Assembly: GCF_027923545.1 (NCBI RefSeq)
Contig: NZ_BROH01000008.1
Coordinates: 115,961-179,960, forward strand
From: Sinisalibacter aestuarii
GTDB taxonomy: Bacteria; Pseudomonadota; Alphaproteobacteria; Rhodobacterales; Rhodobacteraceae
Direction of reading: 5' to 3'
Length of the DNA: 64,000 nt
The notes under the pieces are model-generated. The model searched no databases, was not told the DNA's origin, and saw only the letters and a list, made by a program, of their open reading frames with translations. Position numbers and translations under genes: made by a program. Each line of letters opens with the position of its first letter. Within the stretch, counting starts at the first letter, position 1. Below, one piece after another: positions 8,663-17,318 of this stretch.

Positions 8663-9547
8663 CTATTTCAACCCATCGGCCAGAAAGTCGAACACGAAGC
8701 GCAGGCGGCGGTTGCGGTGAATCTCGCGATGCGCCACCAGCCAGACCGGAAAGGGCATCGGCGCGAGGCCGGGCAGGGCGCGGCGCACGCGTGGTTCGGC
8801 GTCGCCGATCCGCTCGTCGATGATGCCAAGCCCCATGCCGCGCTTCACCATCTCCCACATGACGAGAAAATCGGCGCATTGGAGGGGGAAGTTGCCCTCG
8901 GTCAGTTCCATCCCGAAACGGTTGAGCAGGCCGAGCAGCACGCCGGGATTGTCGGGGGCGATGAAGCTGGCGCGGGCAAGGTCGCGCGCCTCGTGGAGCG
9001 GGCCGAGACTGTCGAGATAGGCGTTGCTGCCATAGAGCCGCGCCCCGGCCTCGCGGATCTTGCGCGCCACAAGGTCCGGCTCTTCGGGGCGGAAGTTGCG
9101 CACGGCAATGTCGGCCTCGCGGCGCAGGAGATCGGAGGCGCTGTTCGACACGACGAGTTGCACCCTGATCCGGGGTTCGGCCTCGCGCAGCTTTTCGAGG
9201 ATCGGCGGCAGCAGCAGCCCGGCATAGGCATCGGAGGCGGCGATGGAAACCTCGCCTTCCATCGCCTCGTTCTGGCCGAAGGCGGTCATCGACATCCGGC
9301 TCGCCGCCTCGCCCATGACGCGGGCGTGGTCTATCAGCTCATGGCCTGCCGGGGTGAGCCGCAGGCCCCGCCCGACCCGCTCGAACAGCACCACGCCAAG
9401 CTCCTGCTCCAGCGCATCCACCTGCCGCCCGAGCGTGGGCTGCGCCAGACCCAGCGCCCGCGCCGCCGCCGAGAGCGAGCCCTCTTCCGCCGTCACGAGA
9501 AAGGCCCGCGCCCTGTTCCAGTCGAAATTCACCGAACGCCAATCCAT
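8663..9547 (-). CDS. LysR-family transcriptional regulator
   Basis: About 294 residues from the ATG at 9547 (an ATG at 9559 is possible). The N-terminal winged helix is clear: GSLSAAARALGLAQPTLGR around residues 23-41, followed by a LysR substrate-binding domain (VSIAASDAYAGLLLP onward). LysR proteins usually control a divergent gene; the nearest one is the DUF4386 gene at 9730, followed by an NAD-binding protein. A short palindrome overlaps this start region. Confidence 0.9.
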   Translation of the reverse strand: MDWRSVNFDWNRARAFLVTAEEGSLSAAARALGLAQPTLGRQVDALEQELGVVLFERVGRGLRLTPAGHELIDHARVMGEAASRMSMTAFGQNEAMEGEVSIAASDAYAGLLLPPILEKLREAEPRIRVQLVVSNSASDLLRREADIAVRNFRPEEPDLVARKIREAGARLYGSNAYLDSLGPLHEARDLARASFIAPDNPGVLLGLLNRFGMELTEGNFPLQCADFLVMWEMVKRGMGLGIIDERIGDAEPRVRRALPGLAPMPFPVWLVAHREIHRNRRLRFVFDFLADGLK

Positions 9548-9549
9548 GC

Positions 9550-9561
9550 GTATGTGCATAC
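9550..9561. promoter_or_regulatory. short inverted repeat at the LysR gene start
   Basis: GTATG and CATAC arms separated by two bases, immediately upstream of the chosen LysR start in the divergent intergenic region. It could be part of an autoregulatory site; the match is short. Confidence 0.3.
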
Positions 9562-9729
9562 CAGATCGGCAAGGCTGGTCAATTTTATTGAGAGCGCCCT
9601 TGCGGTAATGTGAGGTCAAGGTCGGAACAGACACCGGCCACATGACAACCAGACCAGAGACCAGACCTTCACCCGCAGCCCTCCCCGGCACGGGACGGGA
9701 AAGCTCTACCCTATTGAAAGGAAACGATC

Positions 9730-10437
9730 ATGTCCGTCTTCTCCGATCCCCAGTCGCGTGGCTTCGCTCGTGTCACCGGCCTGTTCTATCTCTCCGTCGC
9801 CTTCATCGGCCCCTTCGCCATTCTCTATGTGCCCGCCCAGATCGGCGTGCCCGGCGACGCGGCGGCAACCCTGAACAACCTGATCGCCAAACGCGGGTTG
9901 TTCATGGCCGGCGCTGGCGGCGAAGCGGCGATCATGCTGATCGAGGTCGTCCTCGCTGCACTGCTCTACACCATGTTCCGCGTGGTGAACCCGACCCTCT
10001 CGGCCATGGCCGGGCTGGCGCGCTTCGGCGAGGCGGCGGTGATGGGGGCGATGCTGCTGTTCTCGGCGGCCGCGCTCAGCGTCGCCGATCCGGCCACGGC
10101 GTTCGGCGGGATCGACGAAGTACAGCGCGCCGGGCTCGCGGCGACGATGGTGCACGCGCATGATGCCGGCGTCTGGGTCTGGCAGCTCTTCTTCGCGCTG
10201 CACCTGGCGATCCTCGGCCAGCTCGTCGCCCGCTCGGGGCTCTACCCCCGCCTGATCGGCCACGCGATGACGCTCGGCTCGGTCGGCTATGTGCTCGACA
10301 CGATGTCGGCCTTCGCCTTCCCGAACTCCGGGGCCCTCGCCATGGTCACCGGCGTATTCCTCGCCATCGTCACCCTCGCCGAAGTGAGCTTCGCGCTCTG
10401 GCTGATCATCCGCGGCCCGCGCCGGGCCGCCGCCTGA
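9730..10437 (+). CDS. DUF4386 family membrane protein
   Basis: 235 residues with about six hydrophobic segments (for example LFYLSVAFIGPFAILYV near the N-terminus and VVLAALLYTMFRVV near residue 78). The GLFYLSV..IGPFA start is typical of the DUF4386 family, whose function is unknown. The ATG follows AAAGGAAA. It is divergent from the LysR gene and precedes an NAD-binding protein after 63 bp, so the pair may form a LysR-controlled unit (inference). Confidence 0.75.
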   Translation: MSVFSDPQSRGFARVTGLFYLSVAFIGPFAILYVPAQIGVPGDAAATLNNLIAKRGLFMAGAGGEAAIMLIEVVLAALLYTMFRVVNPTLSAMAGLARFGEAAVMGAMLLFSAAALSVADPATAFGGIDEVQRAGLAATMVHAHDAGVWVWQLFFALHLAILGQLVARSGLYPRLIGHAMTLGSVGYVLDTMSAFAFPNSGALAMVTGVFLAIVTLAEVSFALWLIIRGPRRAAA

Positions 10438-10500
10438 CCCCAACCGGTGCGGGGCCCCGTGCCCCGCACCGACCGCAACTCCCACAGAAAGGTTCATCCC

Positions 10501-11184
10501 ATGAAACGCATCTGCATCATCGGCATCTCCGGCAAACTCGGCCAATACATGGCCCAACACGCCCTCGACCGCGGCTTTGACGTGGTCGGCGTCTGCCGCC
10601 CCGAAAGCCTGGGCAAGCTCGACCGTTTCGGCGACAGGATCAAAGTCTATCCCGGCCGCACCAACGACCGCGCGGTGATCGAACAGGCGGTGAAGGGCTG
10701 CGATGGCGTGCTCACCGTGCTCGCCCCCTGGGGCACCGACGATTACGCCTCCGGCACGGCCAAAGCGGTGCTCGACTTCGCCGAACCCGGCGCGCGGCTG
10801 ATCTTCTCCTGCGGCTGGCATATCAGCCGCGACGGCAAAGACCGCTATTCCTGGAAGCTGAAAACCTTCGTCGCCGTCTTCGGCAAGCTCGCCAAATGGA
10901 TGCGCGCCGTCGACCTCGACGACCAGGTCCGCGCCACCGACATGATCTTCGCCTCCGACACCGCCTGGACCGTGGTGCGCGGCTCGGATCTGGAAGAGGG
11001 CGACAGCGAGGGCCTGCCGGTCTGGTCCGCCCATGTCGGCGACCCGGTGCTTGCCTCCAATCGCACGCGCCGCACCGACTTCGCCCTGTTCATGGTCCAC
11101 GCCCTGACCGATGACCGGCTGATCCATGAGGCCCCGGCCATCGTCAGCCGCCTGAGCGCTTCGGCGCGGGCCATGGCGGCGTGA
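10501..11184 (+). CDS. NAD(P)-binding Rossmann-fold protein (NmrA/atypical SDR type)
   Basis: 227 residues from the ATG at 10501, preceded by AGAAAGG. The dinucleotide-binding loop GISGKLGQYMA is at residues 7-17, and the fold continues with VVGVCRPE and GVLTVLAPWG. Atypical short-chain dehydrogenases of this kind act as reductases, epimerases or redox sensors. No substrate can be assigned. An upstream in-frame start at 10447 would add a Pro/Arg-rich tail and is less likely. Confidence 0.8.
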   Translation: MKRICIIGISGKLGQYMAQHALDRGFDVVGVCRPESLGKLDRFGDRIKVYPGRTNDRAVIEQAVKGCDGVLTVLAPWGTDDYASGTAKAVLDFAEPGARLIFSCGWHISRDGKDRYSWKLKTFVAVFGKLAKWMRAVDLDDQVRATDMIFASDTAWTVVRGSDLEEGDSEGLPVWSAHVGDPVLASNRTRRTDFALFMVHALTDDRLIHEAPAIVSRLSASARAMAA

Positions 11185-11200
11185 CAGTGTGAGAGACTGG

Positions 11201-11274
<74 letters not shown>

Positions 11275-11332
11275 GCACCCGGTGAGATAGCCTCACGGGT
11301 CGGCCCCTTGCAAGTCATTCAGGTGGGAAGGC

Positions 11333-11515
11333 TCAGACGTTTTCGCGGATCTTCCTGGCGACCACCCAGGCCACCGGGATCGCCACGACGAAACCCGCGA
11401 GCGACGACCACAGCACCGGCTGCATCGTCGTCATGCCCATGGTGAGTGCGGCGACCATGAAAGAGCCGGCGAGGGTGGCGCCGACAAAGATATACACGAG
11501 AAAGAAAAGACCCAT
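11333..11515 (-). CDS. small two-helix membrane protein
   Basis: 60 residues with two hydrophobic segments (about 2-25 and 32-52) and a basic tail ending ARKIREN. An AAAAGGA ribosome site precedes the ATG at 11515. It resembles its neighbour at 11609-11785 in size, two-helix plan and the basic VARK/VARR ending, suggesting related CTP-synthase-unrelated, DUF-type membrane peptides. The function is unknown. Confidence 0.6.
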   Translation of the reverse strand: MGLFFLVYIFVGATLAGSFMVAALTMGMTTMQPVLWSSLAGFVVAIPVAWVVARKIRENV

Positions 11516-11608
11516 TGGTTACGTCCTTTTGGCTCTGCGCGATCTCGCGGAAAAGCTGCAGGGCAGATGTGCCTTTGTCCTTGATCCAGATCATGCCCGA
11601 CCGGCGCT

Positions 11609-11785
11609 TCAGCGCATCCGCCGGGCCACCAGCAGGGCAATGGGCCAGCTTGCCGCATAACCGGCAATGGCCGCCCCGAGGAGCGGCCAAAGCCCGGTGA
11701 CCCCGGCCACCAGCGCGACGACGACGAAGACGAAAGCCAGCGTCGAGCCGATCATCGAGCCGAGAAACAGGATCAGCCGGCTCAT
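11609..11785 (-). CDS. small two-helix membrane protein
   Basis: 58 residues with two predicted helices and a basic LVARRMR end. Its ATG overlaps the TGA of the cytochrome b561 gene by 4 bp, which argues for real translation coupled to that gene. It probably sits in the inner membrane; the role is unknown, perhaps accessory to the cytochrome. Confidence 0.6.
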   Translation of the reverse strand: MSRLILFLGSMIGSTLAFVFVVVALVAGVTGLWPLLGAAIAGYAASWPIALLVARRMR

Positions 11786-12273
11786 GCCTCCGGCTTGCCC
11801 ATCCGCGTCATCACATCGGATTTCAGCACGAGCTGCTGATAGAACGCGCCGGCGATATGCAGCAGCACGAGGATCAGCACCAGCGCCCGGAGCACGCCAT
11901 GGACCTGCGCCGCCGCCTCGACGCTGCCGAACCACGCCACAGCGCCGGACAGGGCGGTGAGCAGCAGCAGCAGGTACAGCCCGATATGGGTGAGGTTGGC
12001 GGCAAGCTTGAGCATCGGCGGCTCGTTCTCCGGCAGTTCCGGCGCGCCGCGCTTCACCTTGATCGCCATCCGCCAGATGACCAGCAGCAGGATCAGGATG
12101 CCGCCGATGACATGCGAGAAGACAAGCGCCGAAGGCTCGAACGTGCCGTCACGCAGATAACTGCCCCAGGCATCGACGATGTTGTTGTGAAACAGGAACT
12201 GCAGGGCAACGAGCAGAAATACGACCCAGTGCAGGGCGATCTGGGTGCGGGTGTAACCTTTTGGCGCGGACAT
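11782..12273 (-). CDS. cytochrome b561 family protein
   Basis: 163 residues with four hydrophobic helices. The start YTRTQIALHWVVFLLVALQF carries the first haem-ligand His of the b561/DUF4405-like family. Further conserved His residues occur in FSHVIGG, LTHIGLYL and VHGVL/LLHIAG. Such proteins bind two b haems and move electrons across the inner membrane. It is the first gene of a three-gene set with two small membrane proteins. Confidence 0.85.
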   Translation of the reverse strand: MSAPKGYTRTQIALHWVVFLLVALQFLFHNNIVDAWGSYLRDGTFEPSALVFSHVIGGILILLLVIWRMAIKVKRGAPELPENEPPMLKLAANLTHIGLYLLLLLTALSGAVAWFGSVEAAAQVHGVLRALVLILVLLHIAGAFYQQLVLKSDVMTRMGKPEA

Positions 12274-12346
12274 GAAAGCCTCCGATGTTGAAACGGGTAC
12301 AGGTGGTACGAAGACCCTGCCCGGTTCCGTCGCACGGAGCAATGGG

Positions 12347-12856
12347 TCACTTTTTCTTCACGAAGCGGGTCAGGATCACGATGCGCTGGCCTTCGACCCG
12401 GCCTTCGATCTGGCCGGGATTGTCCGCCACGAGGGAAATGCCGCGCACGGCGGTGCCCCGCTTGGCGGTGAAGCCCGCGCCCTTCACCGGAAGGTCCTTG
12501 ATCAGCACCACGGTATCGCCAGCGCTGAGCGGCGCGCCATGCGCATCCGCATGGCCGCTGCTGGCGGCGACGGTGTCGGCCCAGGCTTGAGTGTCGTCGT
12601 CGAGATAGAGCTGGTCGGCGAGGTCGCGCGCCCAGTCTTCGTCGGACAGGCGGGCGAGCATCCGCGCGGCGAGCACCTGAATGGCCGGCTCCTCCGACCA
12701 CATCGCGCTGGCGAGACCGCGCCAGTGGTTCGGCTCGGGCGTGCCGTCGATCTGCTCCGCGCAGGTGGCGCAGATCTGCGCGGTGGCGTCAGCCGGGCCA
12801 CCCGGGACGGCAAAGGCGGCAAGAGGCGCATCGGCGCCGCAGAGAGGGCAGGTCAT
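12347..12856 (-). CDS. phnA: PhnA/YjdM family zinc-ribbon protein
   Basis: 169 residues from the ATG at 12856, preceded by AAAGGAG. The N-terminus carries two zinc-ribbon pairs (CPLCGAD and CATCAEQ). The C-terminal domain, from GDTVVLIKDLPVKG to the basic end VKKK, is the conserved PhnA core. The family was named from the E. coli phn region, but its function is not established. A broken copy of its middle part lies about 1 kb away at 13796-13997. Confidence 0.85.
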   Translation of the reverse strand: MTCPLCGADAPLAAFAVPGGPADATAQICATCAEQIDGTPEPNHWRGLASAMWSEEPAIQVLAARMLARLSDEDWARDLADQLYLDDDTQAWADTVAASSGHADAHGAPLSAGDTVVLIKDLPVKGAGFTAKRGTAVRGISLVADNPGQIEGRVEGQRIVILTRFVKKK

Positions 12857-13154
12857 GGCAGGGCTCCTTTGGGGGTGGGGCGGGGATAGGGCGGATTGGG
12901 GGGAGGGGCAAGGGTGGGATGTGAGAACACGCGCCCTGCGGGGGAGCCGGCACGGCGATTGATCCCGGAGACGACCGTGCCCCCGCGTGATCCCGTTTGG
13001 CCTCAGCGTCCTCGTGCTGGCCCCTTGCGAAGCCCTCAGGAGCGCAGACCGGCATCCCCGGCCCCCGGAACGGCGGCCGGGGATGCCGCGCAATCGGTGT
13101 AGCGCGCGTCATCCATTTTCGGCAGAGGCGCCGACGACGAGACGCGCGGAGCGG
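12857..13154. other. intergenic region without a visible gene
   Basis: About 300 GC-rich bases, with G-runs just upstream of phnA. I see no convincing coding sequence, RNA gene or clear hairpin terminator. Confidence 0.5.
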
Positions 13155-13403
13155 CTACATCGCGGTGAGGCCGAGCAATTCCAGCGCCTTGTGCAGCGCA
13201 TCGACCGACGCCTGATGCTCGCCGGCACCATGCAGCCGTTCACCTTCGGCGCGCAGATCCATGACCTCGGCCAGTTGTTCCTCGTTCAGATCCGTTCCGG
13301 CGGCCAGCGCCGCGTCGATCTCGGCCATGTCGGCGGGGCATTGAAAGGCAAAAGCCGGGCTGGCCAGAACTGCGACCGCGGCGGCGATGAGGTACTGTTT
13401 CAT
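13155..13403 (-). CDS. small exported protein
   Basis: 82 residues. Residues 1-19 (MKQYLIAAAVAVLASPAFA) form a good signal peptide with an AFA cleavage site, and a GGGAGGA site precedes the ATG. The mature part is short and helical, with a single Cys (FQCPADM) and the repeat-like AGEHQASVDALHKALELLGL. It is probably periplasmic. I do not recognise the family beyond similar small Rhodobacteraceae proteins. Confidence 0.65.
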   Translation of the reverse strand: MKQYLIAAAVAVLASPAFAFQCPADMAEIDAALAAGTDLNEEQLAEVMDLRAEGERLHGAGEHQASVDALHKALELLGLTAM

Positions 13404-13590
13404 GACATTCCTCCCTGTTGACCGGCCGTTCCGGTCACGACCGGTACGGGCAGGATACCACAGTGCGGGGGCAGGGCGGGGTCACGTCTTGGTGCTGGGC
13501 GGAATTGCGCGCGGTGAAACAGGTCGGGCAAGATATGTGGACGGAACGGGCCATGTCTTGCGTAGGCCGGACTTCAGCCCGACATATTGA

Positions 13591-13712
13591 CTGCTTGCCC
13601 TCACCCTCCTCACGCTGGCGTCGTGCGAAACCATCAAGGGGGCGGGGCGGGATATCTCGACCGCGGGGATGTGGTTGAGGGGACGGCGAGGTCAGTGCAG
13701 CGGGCGATTTGA
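13591..13712 (+). pseudogene. entericidin-like lipoprotein, frameshifted and without a start
   Basis: Codons from 13591 read LLALTLLTLASCETIKG, a lipoprotein signal with lipobox LASC followed by the entericidin core GAGRDISTAG. A one-base loss near 13668 shifts the frame; the expected ending DVVEGTARSVQRAI and a TGA at 13710 continue in the next frame. No ATG is present; a TGA directly precedes the first Leu codon. Entericidin A/B are tiny outer-membrane lipoproteins. This copy looks dead, so the region is probably decaying. Confidence 0.7.
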
Positions 13713-13795
13713 GGGGGGGGTGTGCAGGTGAGACTTTAGGGGAGCAGTAACCGACCTTTCAGACGCACGAAGATAGACCGGTGGGTTGTCTCCGC

Positions 13796-13997
13796 CTATT
13801 CTTGCTGGCCGGCAAGGTTGCAGACCCAGTCCTCGTCCGACAGGCGCATGAGCATCCGCGCGGCGATTTTCTGCAAGGCGGGCTCACCCGGCGACGTCGC
13901 CCCCCCCCAATGGATCGGCCCAGGCTTCCCATCGATTCCGCTCCGCACCGGTGGTGCAGATATCAGCAGAGGCATCGGCAGGGCAGCCGGGGATAGG
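13796..13997 (-). pseudogene. decayed partial duplicate of phnA
   Basis: On the minus strand this matches the middle of the intact phnA product. PADASADICTTGAE corresponds to PADATAQICATCAE, and, after a frameshift, HWGGATSP..EPALQKIAARMLMRLSDEDW corresponds to HWRGLASA..EPAIQVLAARMLARLSDEDW. The second Cys of the zinc ribbon is Gly, and a stop follows NLAGQQE. Both ends of the gene are missing. It is a remnant of a second phnA copy at the edge of an AT-rich segment. Confidence 0.8.
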
Positions 13998-14160
13998 GAA
14001 GGGTTGGGTAGGTGCTCGTGATTTGGCAATAGTCTCACAGAATTCTTAGGAGCGTGATTCTTACTTTGTTCTCGCTTCGCGAAAGAAAAATTGTTGCTAA
14101 AATACAACAAAATTTCAGGAATAGAATTCTCAAAAAGTCGGTTTGACACAATATTTAGTG

Positions 14161-14199
14161 TGGAGTCAAAAAGAGATACTATATATTGTATCGACTCCA
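14161..14199. promoter_or_regulatory. interrupted palindrome upstream of the coiled-coil gene
   Basis: TGGAGTC (14161-14167) pairs with GACTCCA (14193-14199), and GATAC (14175-14179) pairs with GTATC (14188-14192). The left arm has seven unpaired bases. A TTGACA box lies just upstream at 14143. It could be an operator or a transcript hairpin for the gene starting at 14277. Confidence 0.4.
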
Positions 14200-14276
14200 T
14201 GGTTCCGTCGCGAACAAAGTCTGTCACTTGCGCGTTTGGCCTGCTAAGTCTACATTGGCCGAAAGGAGGCAAGGCA

Positions 14277-14741
14277 ATGTCTGACGAAATGGATCTATGG
14301 CAGTTTCTTGAGGCTCGCGAAGAGGAAATTGTGAGGAAACGGAAAGAGCTTCTAACTGAGCTGGAGGCACTCAGAAATGCCCGCGCGTCTTTGGAGAAAG
14401 AACGGCGCGACAAGGATCGAGAAGACGGCTCCGAACGAATGACCATCAAGGAGATGGTTCGGAGCGTTTTGTCCAGAAACCCAGAAGGTGGAACCTCAGA
14501 TCAAATAATCAACTGGATCAACCAAATTCACGCGTCTGAGGTCGCGAGAACAAGCCTTTCTCCGCAGTTATCTCGTTTGAAAGCGGACGGAATCGTGATG
14601 CTGGATGAAGACACGGGGATTTGGAAGCTGCGGAACGAGGAACTGCGGATGGAGCAGTTGCTACGATCGAATAGATCGACGCACGAAAGGTCCCGGAATA
14701 TGCTGAGATACTTTGAGGATGAGCAGAAAAGGAGATCTTAA
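14277..14741 (+). CDS. coiled-coil protein with a C-terminal winged-helix-like domain
   Basis: 154 residues from the ATG at 14277, preceded by AAAGGAGG. Residues about 10-50 are a charged coiled coil (EEEIVRKRKELLTELEAL). Residues about 55-115 look like a winged helix: MTIKEMVRSVLSRNPEGGTSDQI, then ARTSLSPQLSRLKADGIV. A basic tail follows. The lower GC and rare codons differ from neighbouring core genes, suggesting transfer. It may be a DNA-binding regulator; I do not recognise the family. Confidence 0.6.
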   Translation: MSDEMDLWQFLEAREEEIVRKRKELLTELEALRNARASLEKERRDKDREDGSERMTIKEMVRSVLSRNPEGGTSDQIINWINQIHASEVARTSLSPQLSRLKADGIVMLDEDTGIWKLRNEELRMEQLLRSNRSTHERSRNMLRYFEDEQKRRS

Positions 14742-14888
14742 GACAGAAACAACCAGAAAAAGAAAAGGCCAGCCAAGCCGGCTGACCCTTCCCTCAACGT
14801 GCGAGATGCCTCGCGAAGTCGACTAGCAATCAACTCTTCGCAGACTCTCGCGCCAAATTCAATACGCCAAGTCCAAAGGAGACATTTA

Positions 14889-15095
14889 ATGGCGCGATAC
14901 TACGTAAACAAAAATGCACAATCGAATGGTGACCACGAAGTGCACAAAGTTGGCTGCGCTTGGATGCCCGAGCAGGAAAACCGCATCTATTTGGGCGATT
15001 TCAATTCCTGCCAAGAAGCCGTCCGAGCGGCCAGGCAGTACTTTCCTAAATCCGACGGGTGCGCGTTCTGCTCGCCTGCGTGTCACACGAGATAG
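14889..15095 (+). CDS. conserved small protein with a Cys/His pattern
   Basis: 68 residues from the ATG at 14889 (AAAGGAGA upstream). It belongs to a widespread unnamed family recognisable by YYVNKNAQSNGDHEVHK, NRIYLGDF and DGCAFCSPACH. The conserved His, the early Cys and the CxxC..CH end suggest metal binding. The family often occurs beside the next small gene in scattered genomes (from memory), consistent with a mobile pair. Its function is unknown. Confidence 0.7.
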   Translation: MARYYVNKNAQSNGDHEVHKVGCAWMPEQENRIYLGDFNSCQEAVRAARQYFPKSDGCAFCSPACHTR

Positions 15096-15107
15096 GAAGG
15101 AATAGAA

Positions 15108-15281
15108 ATGGCAACCAACCCTCCCTCTGGTGATGGCCACCGCAACGGCATGGTCAAGGGCCGGTCGCAGACAAGGACGTCCTCGGGCAACTACGTCAAA
15201 CGTGACACGAAGACCGGACGCTTCATGGATGTGAAAAGCTCCAGCAAGACGCCCTTCAAAGGTGTTCGCAAAGAAAAGTGA
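15108..15281 (+). CDS. conserved small basic protein
   Basis: 57 residues, read directly from the sequence because it is very short. AGGAAGGAAT precedes the ATG at 15108. It belongs to a recognisable small family: PPSGDGHRNGMVKGRSQ at the start, then YVKRDTKTGRFMD and FKGVRKEK at the end. It is strongly basic, so nucleic-acid or ribosome contact is possible (inference). It lies 12 bp behind the 68-residue gene, surely in one transcript. Confidence 0.75.
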   Translation: MATNPPSGDGHRNGMVKGRSQTRTSSGNYVKRDTKTGRFMDVKSSSKTPFKGVRKEK

Positions 15282-15286
15282 AGTGC

Positions 15287-15312
15287 GGTGAGCGGCTCTA
15301 GGGTCGCTCACC
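15287..15312 (+). terminator. hairpin after the small-protein pair
   Basis: GGTGAGCG (15287-15294) and CGCTCACC (15305-15312) form a perfect 8-bp stem with a 10-base loop, 5 bp past the stop. It lacks a T-tract, so termination is only probable. Confidence 0.45.
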
Positions 15313-15402
15313 CATCCATCTTCAACGCCAAGCCCATCACTCAACCCCACCGGGGTGCGCCCGCAGAGTTTCTGTGAAACTCGCTTCCGCGCACTCACCC
15401 TG

Positions 15403-15425
15403 AAAATGGATCAGGAATCCATTTT
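15403..15425 (-). terminator. hairpin spanning the lepA stop codon
   Basis: AAAATGGAT and ATCCATTTT form a 9-bp stem with a 5-base loop; the lepA stop lies inside it. It could terminate or stabilise the lepA transcript. A T-tract is weak. Confidence 0.4.
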
Positions 15426-17210
15426 GAGTGCGGAAATAAACGCCTCCTGCGGGATATCCACCTTCCCGAACTGGCGCATCTTCTTCTTACCCGCTTTCTG
15501 CTTCTCCAGCAGCTTCTTCTTCCGGGTCGCGTCGCCACCATAGCATTTCGCCGTCACGTCCTTGCGCAGCGCCGAAAGCGTTTCCCGCGCGATCACCTTG
15601 CCGCCGATCGCCGCCTGGATCGGGATCTTGAACATGTGGCGCGGGATCAGGTCCTTCAGCTTCTCCACCATCGCCCGGCCGCGCGTTTCCGCGCGGTCGC
15701 GGTGGACCATGATCGAGAGCGCGTCCACCGGCTCTTCGTTCACGAGGATCTGCATCTTCACCAGATTGTCGGCGCGGTAGCCGGTCAGCTGGTAGTCGAA
15801 GCTGGCATAGCCTTTGGTGACCGATTTCAGCCTGTCGTAGAAGTCGAACACCACCTCGTTCAGCGGCAGATCGTAGACCACCATGGCCCGCGAGCCGGCA
15901 TAGGTGAGGTCAAGCTGGATGCCGCGCCGGTCCTGGCAGAGTTTGAGCACGTCGCCGAGGTAATCGTCGGGCACGAGGATCGTCGCCTTGATGCGCGGCT
16001 CCTCGATGGTTTCGATATGCGACGGGTCGGGCATGTCGGCGGGGTTGTGCAGCTCGCGCAGCGTCCCGTCCTTCATGTGGATCTGGTAGACCACGCTGGG
16101 CGCGGTGGTGATGAGGTCGATATCGTATTCGCGCTCCAGCCGGTCGCGGATCACCTCAAGGTGCAGCAGGCCGAGAAAGCCGCAGCGGAAGCCGAAGCCG
16201 AGCGCGGCGGAGGTTTCCATCTCGTGGCTGAAAGAGGCGTCGTTCAGCGCCAGTTTCTCGATCGCGTCGCGCAGGTCTTCGAACTCGTTCGAATCGACCG
16301 GGAAGAGGCCGCAGAACACCACCGGCACCGAGGGGTGGAAGCCCGGCAGCGGCGCCTCGCAGCCCTTCTTTTCGGTGGTGATCGTGTCGCCCACCTTGGT
16401 GTCGCGCACCTGCTTGATCGAGGCGGTGATGAAGCCGATCTCGCCGGGGCCGAGCTCATCGACGGGCATCATGCCGGGGCGGAACACGCCGACGCGGTCG
16501 ACGGGGTAGATCGCGCCCGTCTGCATCATCCTGATCCGGTCGCCCTTGCGCAGCTTGCCGTCCATGATCCGCACCAGCACGACCACGCCGAGGTAAGGGT
16601 CATACCAGCTATCCACCAGCATGGCCTTGAGCGGCGCATCGAGCGTGCCGGTGGGGGCGGGCAGGTGGGTGACGATGGCTTCCAGCACCTCGTGGATGCC
16701 CACGCCGGTCTTGGCGCTGACCTGGATCGCGCCGGACGCGTCGATGCCGATCACGTCTTCGATCTGCTCGGCCACCCGTTCGCAATCCGAGGCGGGCAGG
16801 TCGATCTTGTTGAGCACCGGCACGATCTCGTGGTCGGCGTCGATGGCCTGGTAGACATTGGCCAGCGTCTGCGCCTCGACGCCTTGCGTCGAGTCCACCA
16901 CCAGCAGCGAGCCCTCGACCGCGCGCATCGAGCGCGAGACTTCGTAGGCGAAGTCCACATGGCCTGGGGTGTCGATCAGGTTCAGCACGTATTGCTCGCC
17001 GTTATCGGCCTCGTATTCGAGCCGGACGGTCTGCGCCTTGATGGTGATGCCCCGCTCGCGCTCGATATCCATCGAGTCGAGGAGCTGCTCTTTCATGTCC
17101 CGGTCGGCGACGGTTTTCGTCTCCTGGATCAGCCGGTCGGCAAGGGTGGACTTACCGTGGTCGATATGGGCCACGATGGAGAAATTGCGGATATGAGCGA
17201 GGTCTGTCAT
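15411..17210 (-). CDS. lepA: elongation factor 4 (LepA)
   Basis: 599 residues, the exact family length. The GTPase domain has G1 [10 protein letters not shown]3 DTPGHVD and G4 NKIDLP. The LepA-specific C-terminus [33 protein letters not shown] is intact. EF4 is a ribosome-bound GTPase that back-translocates or remodels stalled ribosomes. The start is the ATG at 17210 ([11 protein letters not shown]); a longer frame upstream is not conserved. It stands alone. Confidence 0.98.
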   Translation of the reverse strand: MTDLAHIRNFSIVAHIDHGKSTLADRLIQETKTVADRDMKEQLLDSMDIERERGITIKAQTVRLEYEADNGEQYVLNLIDTPGHVDFAYEVSRSMRAVEGSLLVVDSTQGVEAQTLANVYQAIDADHEIVPVLNKIDLPASDCERVAEQIEDVIGIDASGAIQVSAKTGVGIHEVLEAIVTHLPAPTGTLDAPLKAMLVDSWYDPYLGVVVLVRIMDGKLRKGDRIRMMQTGAIYPVDRVGVFRPGMMPVDELGPGEIGFITASIKQVRDTKVGDTITTEKKGCEAPLPGFHPSVPVVFCGLFPVDSNEFEDLRDAIEKLALNDASFSHEMETSAALGFGFRCGFLGLLHLEVIRDRLEREYDIDLITTAPSVVYQIHMKDGTLRELHNPADMPDPSHIETIEEPRIKATILVPDDYLGDVLKLCQDRRGIQLDLTYAGSRAMVVYDLPLNEVVFDFYDRLKSVTKGYASFDYQLTGYRADNLVKMQILVNEEPVDALSIMVHRDRAETRGRAMVEKLKDLIPRHMFKIPIQAAIGGKVIARETLSALRKDVTAKCYGGDATRKKKLLEKQKAGKKKMRQFGKVDIPQEAFISALKMDS

Positions 17211-17318
17211 GCGCCCGGATATGCGGGGGATTTCGCAATCCGTCAATGGGGGACAGATGGGCGCGCGGGCAGGTGGCGAAGGGCGGCCACGGGGCCGCCC
17301 TTCGCAGCGGCGTGAGCC

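Noticed and set aside
15636..17315. Plus-strand frame opposite lepA
   Set aside because: Shadow of lepA with a composition typical of reverse-frame translations.
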